This document shows positions 8,399 through 16,441 of a DNA stretch of 64,000 nucleotides, piece by piece. The stretch's first letter is position 1. Each line of letters starts with the position of its first letter. The DNA lies in NCBI RefSeq assembly GCF_002277025.1, contig NZ_NIWD01000009.1:54757-118756 (forward strand), given 5' to 3'. The notes under the pieces were generated by a model. It was not told the origin of the DNA and made no database searches. It saw only the letters and a program-made list of their open reading frames with translations. The translations under genes were made by a program, and so were the position numbers. Source of the stretch: Sphingopyxis sp. GW247-27LB (GTDB lineage: Bacteria > Pseudomonadota > Alphaproteobacteria > Sphingomonadales > Sphingomonadaceae).

Positions 8399-8695
8399 AT
8401 GCGCAAGTTTGCAATCACCCTCACCGCCGCGTCGGCGCTCGCGCTCGGCGCGTGCCAGAGCCCGCAGGCCGACAAGGTCGAGGATCAGGCCGAAGCCCAA
8501 GCCGACGCGATCGACGACCAGGCCGACGCCATGCCTGAAGGCCCGGCGCAGGATGCCATGGAAAACAAGGCCGACGCCGTTGAAGCCCAGGGCGAGGAAA
8601 AGGCCAACGCGATCGACGACAAGGGCGAAATCGCTCCGTCCGAAACCGGCGCTGCGGCTCCCCAGACCCCGCCCGCCGGCGAGGTCAAGAAATAA
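8399..8695 (+). CDS. Small lipoprotein with charged helical repeat
   Basis: 98 residues. A signal peptide with lipobox LGAC puts the lipid-modified cysteine at residue 19. The mature part is a highly charged, Ala-rich helix with recurring A-D-A-I/V-D/E units (ADKVEDQAEAQADAIDDQAD and later KANAIDDK), followed by a Pro-rich tail. A coiled-coil or disordered spacer is likely. TCAGGAGATCACTCAC before the ATG is a good ribosome binding site. A terminator follows. Function unknown. Confidence 0.8.
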   Translation: MRKFAITLTAASALALGACQSPQADKVEDQAEAQADAIDDQADAMPEGPAQDAMENKADAVEAQGEEKANAIDDKGEIAPSETGAAAPQTPPAGEVKK

Positions 8696-8724
8696 GCCTG
8701 CCTGCCTTCGCGAAGGCGGCAAGG

Positions 8725-8757
8725 AAGGGCGCCCGGCATCGCCGCGGCGCCCTTTTC
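8725..8757 (+). terminator. Terminator after the lipoprotein gene
   Basis: A 9-bp stem AAGGGCGCC (8725-8733) and GGCGCCCTT (8746-8754) is followed by TTTCT-type sequence. It lies between convergent genes, with the GNAT gene stop at 8757 on the other strand. Confidence 0.7.
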
Positions 8758-9389
8758 TATGCCGCGCCCGCCCTCTGGGTTCCCCCCAGCGCCCGGAACA
8801 CATCCTGCACCCCGCGCGCATCCTCGTCCCGCCGCAGCAGATCGAGCGCCACCGCGACGTCGAGCCGATATTCGGACACCCCCGCCGCCGCGCGCCGCCA
8901 TTCGGCGCCGAGCGATCCCACGAGCCGCGCCGCGGCGAGATTTTCCGACAATATGTCGACGTCGAGCGCGGCCAGCCCCTCGGCGAGGCACTGGATCAGC
9001 AGCGCCGCGGTCATCATCCGCGCGAGCCCCTTGCCGTGAAAGGCGTCGAGCACCGCGACCGAATATTCGCCGATCCGCCCTCCGTCGGCATGCCGCACCG
9101 CGTGCACCGCGCCGATCGCCGGCGTCCCCTCGCATTCGGTGCACAGCGCCCCCCACGCGATATGGTCGTGCCCGTCGACGTCGACCAGCCGCTCGACCAC
9201 GCTGTCGGGCGGCATCGGCGCGGGCGAAAAGAAGCGCAGATAGCGCGCCTCGGCCGACAGTTTCGCGATCCCCTCGCGCAGCAGCGGCTCGTCGGCGGGC
9301 GTGATCGTGCGCAGGCAGACGGCGGTGCCGTCGGCGAGCACGCTATGCACCTCGATGCCGCCCAGCGGCACCCGCGCGGTCGTTGCCAT
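8757..9389 (-). CDS. GNAT-family N-acetyltransferase
   Basis: 210 residues from the ATG with GGGGAGATCGGC just upstream; a longer reading from 9449 adds 20 basic residues without a ribosome binding site. The GNAT fold is visible: TITPADEPLLREGIAKLS at the N-terminus, IGEYSVAVLDAFHGKGLARMMTAALL (acetyl-CoA loop, approximating Q/RxxGxG/A) and a final LSENLAAARLVGSLGAEWR helix. The substrate cannot be told; the context gives no clue. Confidence 0.85.
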   Translation of the reverse strand: MATTARVPLGGIEVHSVLADGTAVCLRTITPADEPLLREGIAKLSAEARYLRFFSPAPMPPDSVVERLVDVDGHDHIAWGALCTECEGTPAIGAVHAVRHADGGRIGEYSVAVLDAFHGKGLARMMTAALLIQCLAEGLAALDVDILSENLAAARLVGSLGAEWRRAAAGVSEYRLDVAVALDLLRRDEDARGVQDVFRALGGTQRAGAA

Positions 9390-9479
9390 GCCGATCTCCC
9401 CGGCCGCGAGCGATCCCCCGACGATAGGGCGCCTATGCCGGCGGGACAAGGGTGGCTGCCGCTCCCCTAGCCCGATGGG

Positions 9480-11303
9480 TCAGGCATCGTCCCCCATCCG
9501 CAGCGCGGCGATGAACGCCTCCTGCGGGATGTTGACGTTGCCATATTCGCGCATCCGCTTCTTGCCCTCTTTCTGCTTCTCGAGCAGCTTCTTCTTGCGG
9601 GTCGCGTCGCCGCCGTAGCATTTGGCGGTCACGTCCTTGCGCAGCGCGGCGATCGTCTCGCGCGCGATCACCTTGCCGCCGATCGCCGCCTGGATCGGGA
9701 TCTTGAACATGTGGCGCGGGATCAGGTCCTTGAGGCGCTCGCACATGCCGCGGCCGCGGCTTTCGGCGGTGCCGCGGTGGACGATCATGCTCAGCGCGTC
9801 GACCGGCTCGTTGTTGACGAGGATGCTCATCTTGACGAGGTCGCCGGGGCGGTGGCCGATCTGGTGATAGTCGAACGACGCATAGCCGCGGCTGATGCTC
9901 TTCAGCCGGTCGTAGAAGTCGAACACCACTTCGTTCAATGGCAGTTCGTAGGTGATCTGCGCGCGGCCGCCGACATAGGTGAGGTTCTTCTGGATGCCGC
10001 GGCGATCCTGGCACAGCTTCAGGATGCTGCCCAGATATTCGTCGGGGACATAGATGACCGCCTCGATCCACGGCTCCTCGATCTCCTCGATCCGGTTCGG
10101 GTCGGGCATGTCGGCGGGGTTGTGGAGCTCCATCTCGGTCGGGCCGCCGTCCTTCGAGCGGGTGAGCTTCAGCTTGTAGACCACCGACGGCGCGGTGGTG
10201 ATCAGGTCGAGGTCGTACTCGCGGGTCAACCGCTCCTGGATGATCTCGAGGTGGAGGAGACCGAGGAAGCCGCAGCGGAAGCCGAAGCCGAGCGCGGCGC
10301 TCGTCTCCATCTCGAAGCTGAACGACGCGTCGTTGAGCCGCAGCTTCTGGATGCTCTCGCGCAGCTTCTCGAAGTCGTTCGCGTCGGTCGGGAAGAGGCC
10401 GCAGAAGACGACGGGCTGGACTTCCTTGAACCCGGCGAGCGGCGCCGCGGCGGGCTTCTTCGCGTCGGTCACCGTGTCGCCGACGCGCGCCTGCGCGACG
10501 TCCTTGATCTGCGCGGTGATGAAGCCGATCTCGCCGGCGCCGATCTCGGTCAGGTCCTGCCGTTTCGGCGTGAAGCAGCCGACGCGGTCGATCAGATGGG
10601 TGGTGCCCGCCTGCATGAACTTGATCTGCTGGCCCTTTTTCAGCACGCCGTCAACGACGCGGACGAGGATGACGACGCCGAGATAGGGGTCGTACCAGCT
10701 GTCGACGAGCATCGCGACGAGCGGCGCCGACGCATCGCCCTTCGGCGGCGGAATTTTCGCGACGATCGCCTCGAGCGCTTCCTCGATGCCGATCCCCGAC
10801 TTGGCCGATGCGAGCACCGCGTCGTCGGCGGGTAGGCCGATGATGTCTTCGATCTCGGCCTTCACCTTGTCGACGTCGGCGGCGGGCAGGTCGATCTTGT
10901 TGATCACCGGCACGATCTCATGATCATGCTCGATCGACTGATAGACGTTGGCGAGCGTCTGCGCCTCGACCCCCTGCGCCGCGTCGACGACGAGCAGCGC
11001 GCCCTCGCACGCGGCGAGGCTGCGCGACACCTCATAGGCGAAGTCGACGTGGCCCGGCGTGTCCATCAGGTTGAGCTGATAGGTCTCGCCGTTGTGCGCC
11101 TTATAGGAAAGGCGCACCGTCTGCGCCTTGATGGTGATCCCGCGCTCCTTCTCGATGTCCATATTATCAAGGACTTGCGCCGACATCTCGCGCTCGGTCA
11201 GCCCGCCGGTGAACTGGATCAGCCGGTCGGCCAGCGTCGACTTGCCATGGTCGATGTGCGCGATGATCGAAAAATTACGGATATGGGAGAGGGGCGTTGT
11301 CAT
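9480..11303 (-). CDS. lepA: Elongation factor 4 (LepA)
   Basis: 607 residues. This ribosome-associated GTPase back-translocates or rescues stalled ribosomes. G1 is AHIDHGKST (15-23), G3 is DTPGHVD (81-87) and G4 is NKID (135-138). The LepA-specific C-terminal domain ends with [20 protein letters not shown]. Length and domain order match the family. A possible promoter lies about 90 nt upstream. Confidence 0.98.
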   Translation of the reverse strand: MTTPLSHIRNFSIIAHIDHGKSTLADRLIQFTGGLTEREMSAQVLDNMDIEKERGITIKAQTVRLSYKAHNGETYQLNLMDTPGHVDFAYEVSRSLAACEGALLVVDAAQGVEAQTLANVYQSIEHDHEIVPVINKIDLPAADVDKVKAEIEDIIGLPADDAVLASAKSGIGIEEALEAIVAKIPPPKGDASAPLVAMLVDSWYDPYLGVVILVRVVDGVLKKGQQIKFMQAGTTHLIDRVGCFTPKRQDLTEIGAGEIGFITAQIKDVAQARVGDTVTDAKKPAAAPLAGFKEVQPVVFCGLFPTDANDFEKLRESIQKLRLNDASFSFEMETSAALGFGFRCGFLGLLHLEIIQERLTREYDLDLITTAPSVVYKLKLTRSKDGGPTEMELHNPADMPDPNRIEEIEEPWIEAVIYVPDEYLGSILKLCQDRRGIQKNLTYVGGRAQITYELPLNEVVFDFYDRLKSISRGYASFDYHQIGHRPGDLVKMSILVNNEPVDALSMIVHRGTAESRGRGMCERLKDLIPRHMFKIPIQAAIGGKVIARETIAALRKDVTAKCYGGDATRKKKLLEKQKEGKKRMREYGNVNIPQEAFIAALRMGDDA

Positions 11304-11393
11304 GGCGCGCGCGTTAGCAGGGGTTTGCGGCGCTGTCAGCAGGCGAGTCGGCCGCCAGCGGCCCCGCCCCGCGCGGCGCCGATCCAGCGCAAC

Positions 11394-11421
11394 TTTATTC
11401 CAAAGTTGTCAAACTTGTCAC
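11394..11421 (-). promoter_or_regulatory. Candidate promoter for lepA
   Basis: On the minus strand GTGACA (11421-11416) and AATAAA (11399-11394) are 16 nt apart. The -10 part overlaps an inverted repeat CAACTTT-attcc-AAAGTTG (11390-11408). It lies in the AT-richer part of the 287-nt gap between lepA and the next gene, in which I see no coding sequence. Confidence 0.35.
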
Positions 11422-11590
11422 TCCCCTCCGGTACCATAATACCCGTCCGAAAGATTTGGGCCTACGCGGGAGCGCAGGGCGGGCGAAGCATCCACGAAGC
11501 GAAAGAGCCGAAGAGTCGAGGCTGGCACGGCCGGGGAATGTAGGAAAGGGGTTTATTCAAGCCGGACCCATTTCGCCGAAGTTCTGAAAT

Positions 11591-12475
11591 CTAAATCGCC
11601 AGCCACCGCGCGCAATCGTCCCTGACCCGCGCATCGCCATCGCGCATCCCGCATTCCAGCACCGCCGTCCTGCCCTCTCCCGCCTGCACCGCCGCCAGCG
11701 CGGCGATGGCGTTCGCGCGGAGGCGGGGGACTGGGTGCGCCTTGGCGAACTCCGTCGCGATGTCCCTGCCATTTTCGGTCAGGTGCACCGCGCAGCGGAG
11801 TAGCATCTCGCCGGGGGTCAGGGTCGGACGGCGGGCGATCGTGCCATGTTCGAGGTCCACGATATATTGGTCGCGCCAGGGGACGTGCTCGCCCTCGTCC
11901 ATGATGTTGAGGCTGATCGACAGCCGCTCCGGCGGGAGCTGGCTGTGGATGTCGCGATGGGCGCGGTAGAGGAGCATCTTGCCCTCGGCGAGGGTGCTGC
12001 GCTCGACGAAATTCAGCTTCATCGGCTCGCCGAGGCGGCCGTCGACGGCTTCGGGGTCGTAGTCGTAATAGTCGCTGACATAGCCAGGGCCCCAATAGCC
12101 CGTCGTGAGGAAGTGAAAATTATGGTCGTGCGGCAGGCCGTAGGCGAAGGCCGCGGGGCCGCTCGCGGCGTAGACGGCATCGCTTTCCGCGGGCCACAGA
12201 TTGGCACGGAGGAACCAGCCGCGGCGGCTGCGGTGGAGGAGAAAGACCTGCGCCGAATAGCGGTTGGTTTCGAGCTGGTCGCTGTAACTCGCCTTAAGTT
12301 CGGCGATGACGCGGTCGGCGAGGAAGTGCCGGTTGCGCGACAGGCCGGCGAGGAGATGCGCGCATCGGGCGAGGTTTGCTTCATCGGCGAGGTCGACGCC
12401 GGATTCGTCGAGGCGCGCCGCGACTTCGGCGAGGTCGATTTCGGGGGCGGCGGGCGGCGTTATGATGTGGGGCAT
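11591..12475 (-). CDS. Cupin-like protein with C-terminal HEAT-like repeats
   Basis: 294 residues, not a family I can name. Residues 110-195 have the spacing of a metal-binding cupin: GLPHDHNFHF (His116, His118), Glu158 in FVERS, then GKMLLYRAHRDIH (His173) and Asn190, as in thiol-dioxygenase-type cupins. Residues 225-294 form HEAT-like helices (LRANAIAALAAVQAGEG; DARVRDDCARWLA). GGAGAAGGAGACCCC before the ATG is a strong ribosome binding site. It is the last gene of a unit with the 335-residue protein and the 48-residue peptide upstream. Function unknown; a metal-dependent oxygenase or hydroxylase acting on the peptide is inference. Confidence 0.8.
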   Translation of the reverse strand: MPHIITPPAAPEIDLAEVAARLDESGVDLADEANLARCAHLLAGLSRNRHFLADRVIAELKASYSDQLETNRYSAQVFLLHRSRRGWFLRANLWPAESDAVYAASGPAAFAYGLPHDHNFHFLTTGYWGPGYVSDYYDYDPEAVDGRLGEPMKLNFVERSTLAEGKMLLYRAHRDIHSQLPPERLSISLNIMDEGEHVPWRDQYIVDLEHGTIARRPTLTPGEMLLRCAVHLTENGRDIATEFAKAHPVPRLRANAIAALAAVQAGEGRTAVLECGMRDGDARVRDDCARWLAI

Positions 12476-12488
12476 GGGGTCTCCTTCT

Positions 12489-12605
12489 CCCCTCCCGCAT
12501 GCGGGAGGGGTTGGGGGTGGGCAACGGCAGTGCGGTCATGCCCACCCCGCTGCGGCTAGCGAACAAGTTCGCAAGCCTCGCTGCCCCTCCCGCTTGCGGG
12601 AGGGG
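12489..12605 (+). repeat. Inverted-repeat element overlapping a gene end (family E)
   Basis: A 117-bp element flanked by two near-identical hairpins (CCCCTCCCGCATGCGGGAGG and the later CTCCCGCTTGCGGGAGG), with TGGGGGTGGG/CCCACCCC pairing inside. It resembles family D at 27039 and 39897 in plan. It covers the last 50 nt of the 335-residue protein gene and the space before the cupin gene. Confidence 0.8.
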
Positions 12606-13563
12606 ATTGATAGAGCGCCAGCGTCGCCGTTGCTGCGTGGCGGACCTCCGGGTGCCGGTCTTCCTCCGCCATACGCGCCAGCGGCGCGCGGGCGGCGGCG
12701 GGGTCGAGCGCGACGAGTTCGCGCATCGCGTGCCAGCGCGCCGCGAAATCCTCGGTGCGCGTCTCGTCGGCGAACAGCGGCGCCGCGTCGGCGCGGCGCA
12801 TCGTGCGCAGCAGGGTCAGCGCCATCGCGCGGAAGCTGCTGTCGCGGCGCGACACCGAGACGTGGACGAGCCGGCCGCTTTCGCTGTCGTAGGCGCGGAT
12901 CGGGAGGCGCGACGGCGGCTGCGCCGCGAGTTCGAGCATCAGCACGTCGCCGCTGCCGCCGATCAGGCTGAAGGCGGTGCGCGCGGTGTCGAGCGCCAGC
13001 GTCTCGCCCCCGGCGAGCGGGCGCGGCGGGTCGCTGACGCACGGGCTCGCGGCGGCGGCGGTGAAAGCGCCGGCCTCCTCGGCGCGGCTCACTGGGGCAT
13101 GGTGAAGGCGGATCGCGGCGTTGCCCGCGGCGAGAATGCGGATGCGCGCCCGGCCGGGGACGAAAAGCGCGGACGGCGCCGCGCCGCGCAATGCCGCCTC
13201 GACCGGGCGAACGAGCAGCGTCAGGCGGATCGCGCCCGCCTCCGCGAGCAGCAGCCCCCCGAGCGCACCGCCGCCGACGGGACGGAGTGGCGGGCGGGCG
13301 AAAGGGTCGGCAGCCAACAGGTCCAGCGCCTGCGCGAGCCGGGCGCGCAGCCAGCCGATATCGTCGAGCCAGGGCGCGAGGGCGGCGATCGCCTCGCCGG
13401 GCGGCGCGGTCGCCTGCGCGCGCATCACGGCGAGGAGGCCGGCGGGCGCGTCATCCTCCGTCGCCCAGCGATCGGCGAGTGCCGCGGCGGCGGCGCGCAT
13501 CGCCTGCCGCCGGGGGCCATCGGCGCGCGGATAATGGTCGTGACGCGAAGCGGGCGCTGACAT
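12556..13563 (-). CDS. Protein of unknown function with HEAT-like tail
   Basis: 335 residues. The start at 13563 is supported by GGAGG upstream. Residues 1-100 are Ala-rich helical. Residues 135-245 read as beta-rich and cupin-like (RARIRILAAGNAAIRLHHAPV, then GETLALDTARTAFSLIGG) but lack an obvious His-x-His ligand set. Residues 250-320 have paired helices ending in DRHPEVRHAATATLALY, like a HEAT repeat. The last 16 residues (PPASGRGSEACELVR) are encoded by the repeat at 12489-12605, so the native end was probably lost. It lies between the peptide gene and the cupin gene; function unknown. Confidence 0.7.
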   Translation of the reverse strand: MSAPASRHDHYPRADGPRRQAMRAAAAALADRWATEDDAPAGLLAVMRAQATAPPGEAIAALAPWLDDIGWLRARLAQALDLLAADPFARPPLRPVGGGALGGLLLAEAGAIRLTLLVRPVEAALRGAAPSALFVPGRARIRILAAGNAAIRLHHAPVSRAEEAGAFTAAAASPCVSDPPRPLAGGETLALDTARTAFSLIGGSGDVLMLELAAQPPSRLPIRAYDSESGRLVHVSVSRRDSSFRAMALTLLRTMRRADAAPLFADETRTEDFAARWHAMRELVALDPAAARAPLARMAEEDRHPEVRHAATATLALYQSPPASGRGSEACELVR

Positions 13564-13582
13564 GCGGGCCTCCGGAGCGATG

Positions 13583-13611
13583 GCGCGGGCGGCGCGGGAT
13601 GCCGCCCGCGC
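13583..13611 (-). terminator. Hairpin between peptide and downstream gene
   Basis: A perfect 11-bp stem (13583-13593 and 13601-13611) with a 7-nt loop starts 6 nt after the peptide stop. There is no T-tract in the minus direction. It could be a partial terminator or an RNA-stabilising stem that gives the peptide mRNA an excess over the downstream genes. Confidence 0.55.
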
Positions 13612-13617
13612 GCACGG

Positions 13618-13764
13618 TCAGTCGTAGATGACGAGCATCACGGTGACGGTCGCTTCGAAGACCGACGGCTTCGACGTCGCCATTTCGGCGGCGAAGGAGC
13701 CGAACAGGCCGACCGCGGTGTCGAGCAGCGGCAGCGCGGCGATGTCGATGGCTGGCATTGGCAT
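13618..13764 (-). CDS. 48-residue peptide, possible modified-peptide precursor
   Basis: A 48-residue ORF with AGGAGGGATT directly before the ATG, the strongest Shine-Dalgarno seen in this region. The peptide is MPMPAIDIAALPLLDTAV followed by GLFGSFAAEMATSKPSV and a strand-like VTVMLVIYD end. It is not a transmembrane helix of standard length and has no Cys. It is the first gene of the unit 13764-11591 and is separated from the next gene by a hairpin. The pattern (tiny leader gene, hairpin, putative enzymes) is typical of ribosomally made modified peptides, but no known maturase family is present. Confidence 0.65.
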   Translation of the reverse strand: MPMPAIDIAALPLLDTAVGLFGSFAAEMATSKPSVFEATVTVMLVIYD

Positions 13765-13837
13765 AATCCCTCCTGTTTTCCGGCGTTTGATCCGCCGCGA
13801 ACAGGATGGGAAGGGCGCGCGGGCGGCGCCAGTTAAC

Positions 13838-14614
13838 TTAATTTAATGGCGCGAGCCACAGCGACAGGCCGGGCGGCGGCGCGGCGGGGGGGGCCTCGGC
13901 CTCGGTTCGTGCGGCGTCGGCGCGGGCACGGGCGAGGATCGCGGGCGGCACCGAAGGCGCGTGAAAGATGTGGTCGGCCTGCCCGAGCAGGCGCGCGGCG
14001 CGCAGCGTGAGCTCGTCGGGGTCGGCGCTGGCGAGCGCGATGGTTTCGAGGCGCGCGGGCGGCGCGGCGTCGGGGGCGGCGGCGAGCCAGGCCTCGAGGC
14101 GCTCCACCGCGCCGCCGTCGAGCGGGTCGAGCGCGCCGCCGGCATCGAGCGCGGCGTCGATCGCGCGGCGGCGGTCGGCGGCGGCGGGCCAGCGCGCGGT
14201 CATCGCGGCGCGCGCGGCGTGGAGCGCCGAGGCGAGCGCGCCAAGCCGCGCGGGGAGCAAGGCCTCGATACGCTGGCGGACGGCTTTGGCGAGCCCCGCC
14301 GACGCGCCGCCGGTGCCGATCGCGATGGTGACGGGCGCGCGGTCGACGATCGCGGGCGTGGTGAAATCGCAAAGATCGGGGCGGTCGACGACGTTGACGA
14401 GCAGCCCGCGCGCGCGCAGCGCCTCGGCCGCGGCGCGCGCGGCGTCGGCGTCGTCCAGCGCGACGAAGCCGAGGCTCGCGCCGGGCTCCCACGCCGACAC
14501 GATCCGCCCGCCGGCGCGCGCGACGAGCCGCGCCTTGGCGTCGGCCGCCTCGCCGGTTCCGACGAGCACGACGGTGCGGCCGGTGAGGGTCAGGAAGATC
14601 GGGAGCTGGTGCAT
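13838..14614 (-). CDS. Siroheme synthase-like protein, CysG N-terminal type with truncated methyltransferase segment
   Basis: 258 residues. PIFLTLTGRTVVLVGTGEAADAKARL is the NAD-binding start of precorrin-2 dehydrogenase/sirohydrochlorin ferrochelatase. TIAIGTGGASAGLAKAVRQRIE is the core motif. A short C-terminal segment, LETIALASADPDELTLRAARLLGQADHIFHAP, matches only the first strand and helix of the uroporphyrinogen-III methyltransferase domain, which then breaks off. The usual VLVGAGPGD glycine-rich loop reads IALASADPD. The start at 14614 (MHQLP) or 14623 (MPPM) is uncertain. It probably makes siroheme for sulfite reductase. Confidence 0.85.
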   Translation of the reverse strand: MHQLPIFLTLTGRTVVLVGTGEAADAKARLVARAGGRIVSAWEPGASLGFVALDDADAARAAAEALRARGLLVNVVDRPDLCDFTTPAIVDRAPVTIAIGTGGASAGLAKAVRQRIEALLPARLGALASALHAARAAMTARWPAAADRRRAIDAALDAGGALDPLDGGAVERLEAWLAAAPDAAPPARLETIALASADPDELTLRAARLLGQADHIFHAPSVPPAILARARADAARTEAEAPPAAPPPGLSLWLAPLN

Positions 14615-14646
14615 GGGCGGCATTCTAGCACGGACCGAAGCAAAAT

Positions 14647-14780
14647 CCTCCCCGCTTGCGGGGAGGTGGCAGGCCGCAGGCCTGACGGAGGGGGCTCGCG
14701 TCCTCACGCAAGCATCGCTTCAGGACGCTAGCCCCCTCCACCGCCTGCGGCGGTCCCCCTCCCCGCGAGCGGGGAGGATT
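14647..14780 (+). repeat. Inverted-repeat element between cysG-like and lysA genes
   Basis: A 134-bp element flanked by CCTCCCCGCTTGCGGGGAGG and CCTCCCCGCGAGCGGGGAGG. Inside, GACGGAGGGGGCT pairs with AGCCCCCTCCACC and there are shorter AGGCCTG and GCCTGCGGC hairpins. It ends 5 nt before the lysA stop and fills the gap between the two minus-strand genes. Confidence 0.8.
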
Positions 14781-14785
14781 TGGAT

Positions 14786-16045
14786 TTATTCGATCCAATC
14801 CGGAACTCGCTCCGCCGCCATGATGGTGCCCGCCGCGATGCGGTCGGCGACCACGGCGTAGCGGTCGCCGTCGACGAGCACTTCGGGGACGAGGCTGCGG
14901 CTGTTGTAGGTCGACGCCATCGTCGCGCCATAGGCGCCCGCGGTACGGAAGACCGCGAGATCGCCCGATTGCACGACGTCGATGTCGCGGTCGCGCGCGA
15001 AGGTGTCGCCGGTCTCGCACACCGGGCCGACGATCGAGGCGGTCATCCGTTCGCCGCCCGGTTCGACCGCGACGAAATCATGATACGCATCGTAGAGCGC
15101 CGGGCGCGCGAGGTCGTTCATCGCGGCGTCGACGATGACGAAGGGATGGGTCGCGCCGGGCTTGACCCACAGCACTTCGGTCAAGAGCACGCCGGTGTTG
15201 CCCGCGATGACGCGGCCGGGCTCGAACATCAGGGTGACGTCCCAATCCTTCGTCACGCGCGCGACCATCGCGCCATAGTCGGCGGGCGACGGCGGATCGT
15301 CGTCGGGGCGATAGGGCACGCCGAGCCCGCCGCCGAGGTCGACATGGGTGATGCTGTGCCCCGCGGCGCGCAGGTCGGCGACGAGGCGGCCGACGCGCTC
15401 GAACGCGGCCTCCAGCGGCGCGAGGCTGGTGAGCTGGCTGCCGATGTGGAGCGCAACCCCGCGCAGGTTGAGCCCGGGCAGCCCCGCGAGCCGCGCGAAG
15501 ATTTCGGGCGCGGCGTCGATGCCGACCCCGAACTTGTTCTCGGCCTTGCCGGTCGAGATCTTGGCGTGGGTGCCCGCGTCGACGTCGGGATTGACGCGCA
15601 GCACCGCATTCGCGGTCGTCTCGCGCGCCAGCGCGATCTCGGCGAGCGCGACGCCCTCGGGCTCATGCTCGATGTTGAACTGGCCGATGCCGCGATCGAG
15701 GCCCTGCGCGAGCTCGGCGCGGGTCTTGCCGACGCCCGAGAAGACGATGTCCTCGGCCGCCATGCCCGAAGCGAGCGCGCGTTCGAGCTCGCCGCCCGAG
15801 ACGACGTCGGCGCCATAGCCCTGACGCGCGAGCACGCGCAGCACGCCGAGGTTCGGGTTGCACTTGATCGCGAAGGCGATGTGCTTCTTCGGCACATCCT
15901 TCAGCGCGTCGCGGAACACCTGCGCATGGCGTTCGAGCGTCGCGCGCGAATAGACATAGACGGGGGTTCCCACTTCGGCGGCGATGCGCGGCAGGGGGAT
16001 GTCTTCGGCGTGGAGCACGCCGTCACGAAGTTCAAAATGGTCCAC
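14786..16045 (-). CDS. lysA: Diaminopimelate decarboxylase
   Basis: 419 residues. It decarboxylates meso-diaminopimelate to L-lysine, the last step of lysine synthesis, using PLP. VYVYSRATLERHAQVF opens the alanine-racemase-like barrel. HIAFAIKCNPNLGVL carries the PLP lysine. GGGLGVPY and MFEPGRVIAGN are substrate and phosphate motifs, and CETGD near the C-terminus is the dimer active-site Cys. I choose the GTG at 16045 (VDHFELRDG); the longer frame to 16147 is encoded by the repeat at 16069-16153 and is not native. It lies downstream of argH and a small lipoprotein gene on the same strand. Confidence 0.95.
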   Translation of the reverse strand: MDHFELRDGVLHAEDIPLPRIAAEVGTPVYVYSRATLERHAQVFRDALKDVPKKHIAFAIKCNPNLGVLRVLARQGYGADVVSGGELERALASGMAAEDIVFSGVGKTRAELAQGLDRGIGQFNIEHEPEGVALAEIALARETTANAVLRVNPDVDAGTHAKISTGKAENKFGVGIDAAPEIFARLAGLPGLNLRGVALHIGSQLTSLAPLEAAFERVGRLVADLRAAGHSITHVDLGGGLGVPYRPDDDPPSPADYGAMVARVTKDWDVTLMFEPGRVIAGNTGVLLTEVLWVKPGATHPFVIVDAAMNDLARPALYDAYHDFVAVEPGGERMTASIVGPVCETGDTFARDRDIDVVQSGDLAVFRTAGAYGATMASTYNSRSLVPEVLVDGDRYAVVADRIAAGTIMAAERVPDWIE

Positions 16046-16068
16046 AAACAGATCCTGATATTGAATCC

Positions 16069-16153
16069 GTTCGCCCTGAGCCTGTCGAAGGGCCGTTCTT
16101 TCTTTGCGAGCGCCGCAAGAAGGACGGTGCTTCGACAAGCTCAGCACGAGCGG
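16069..16153 (+). repeat. Family B repeat, copy 1
   Basis: An inverted pair of the unit TTCGCCCTGAGCYTGTCGAA: left arm at 16070-16092 and right arm TTCGACAAGCTCAGCACGAG at 16131-16150, about 38 nt apart. Copies lie at 28038-28124 and 33754-33843. It sits directly upstream of lysA and adds a spurious N-terminus to that frame. Confidence 0.9.
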
Positions 16154-16174
16154 AAATAGATAGGCTTCCGAAAA

Positions 16175-16441
16175 TCAGCCTGGCGGGGGCAGGTCGAAAT
16201 CGTCGGGCTCGCGTTGTTCCGAGCGTTTGAGAAGTTCGTCGCTGCGCGCGGGCTTGGCCTGCGCGTCAGGCGTCGTCAGCTCCTCGTTCGTCGGGGGGCG
16301 CGTCGCGCCGATCGGGATGACCGGCGGGGCCTGGCCCACGACCGGCTTCAGATCCTCGCGCTTGCCGCACGCGCCGAGCGTCGCCGCGAGGGCGGCGGCC
16401 GACAGGAGGACGGCGGTCAGCGGGCGGGTTCGCATCGTCAA
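16175..16441 (-). CDS. Small lipoprotein between argH and lysA (LptM-like position)
   Basis: 88 residues. The signal peptide ends in LAATLGACG, a lipobox with the modified cysteine near residue 25, then a Pro-rich mature chain ([22 protein letters not shown]) with no folded domain. Small lipoproteins beside lysA in other proteobacteria are often LptM/YifL, which assists LPS-translocon maturation. The CG-x-KxxL start is compatible, but the LptM motif is weak here. The start overlaps the argH stop by 4 nt, so the two are translationally coupled. Confidence 0.75.
   Translation of the reverse strand: MTMRTRPLTAVLLSAAALAATLGACGKREDLKPVVGQAPPVIPIGATRPPTNEELTTPDAQAKPARSDELLKRSEQREPDDFDLPPPG

Noticed and set aside
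16046..16147. 34-residue N-terminal extension of lysA
   Set aside because: It is translated family B repeat; the GTG at 16045 fits the known LysA start better.
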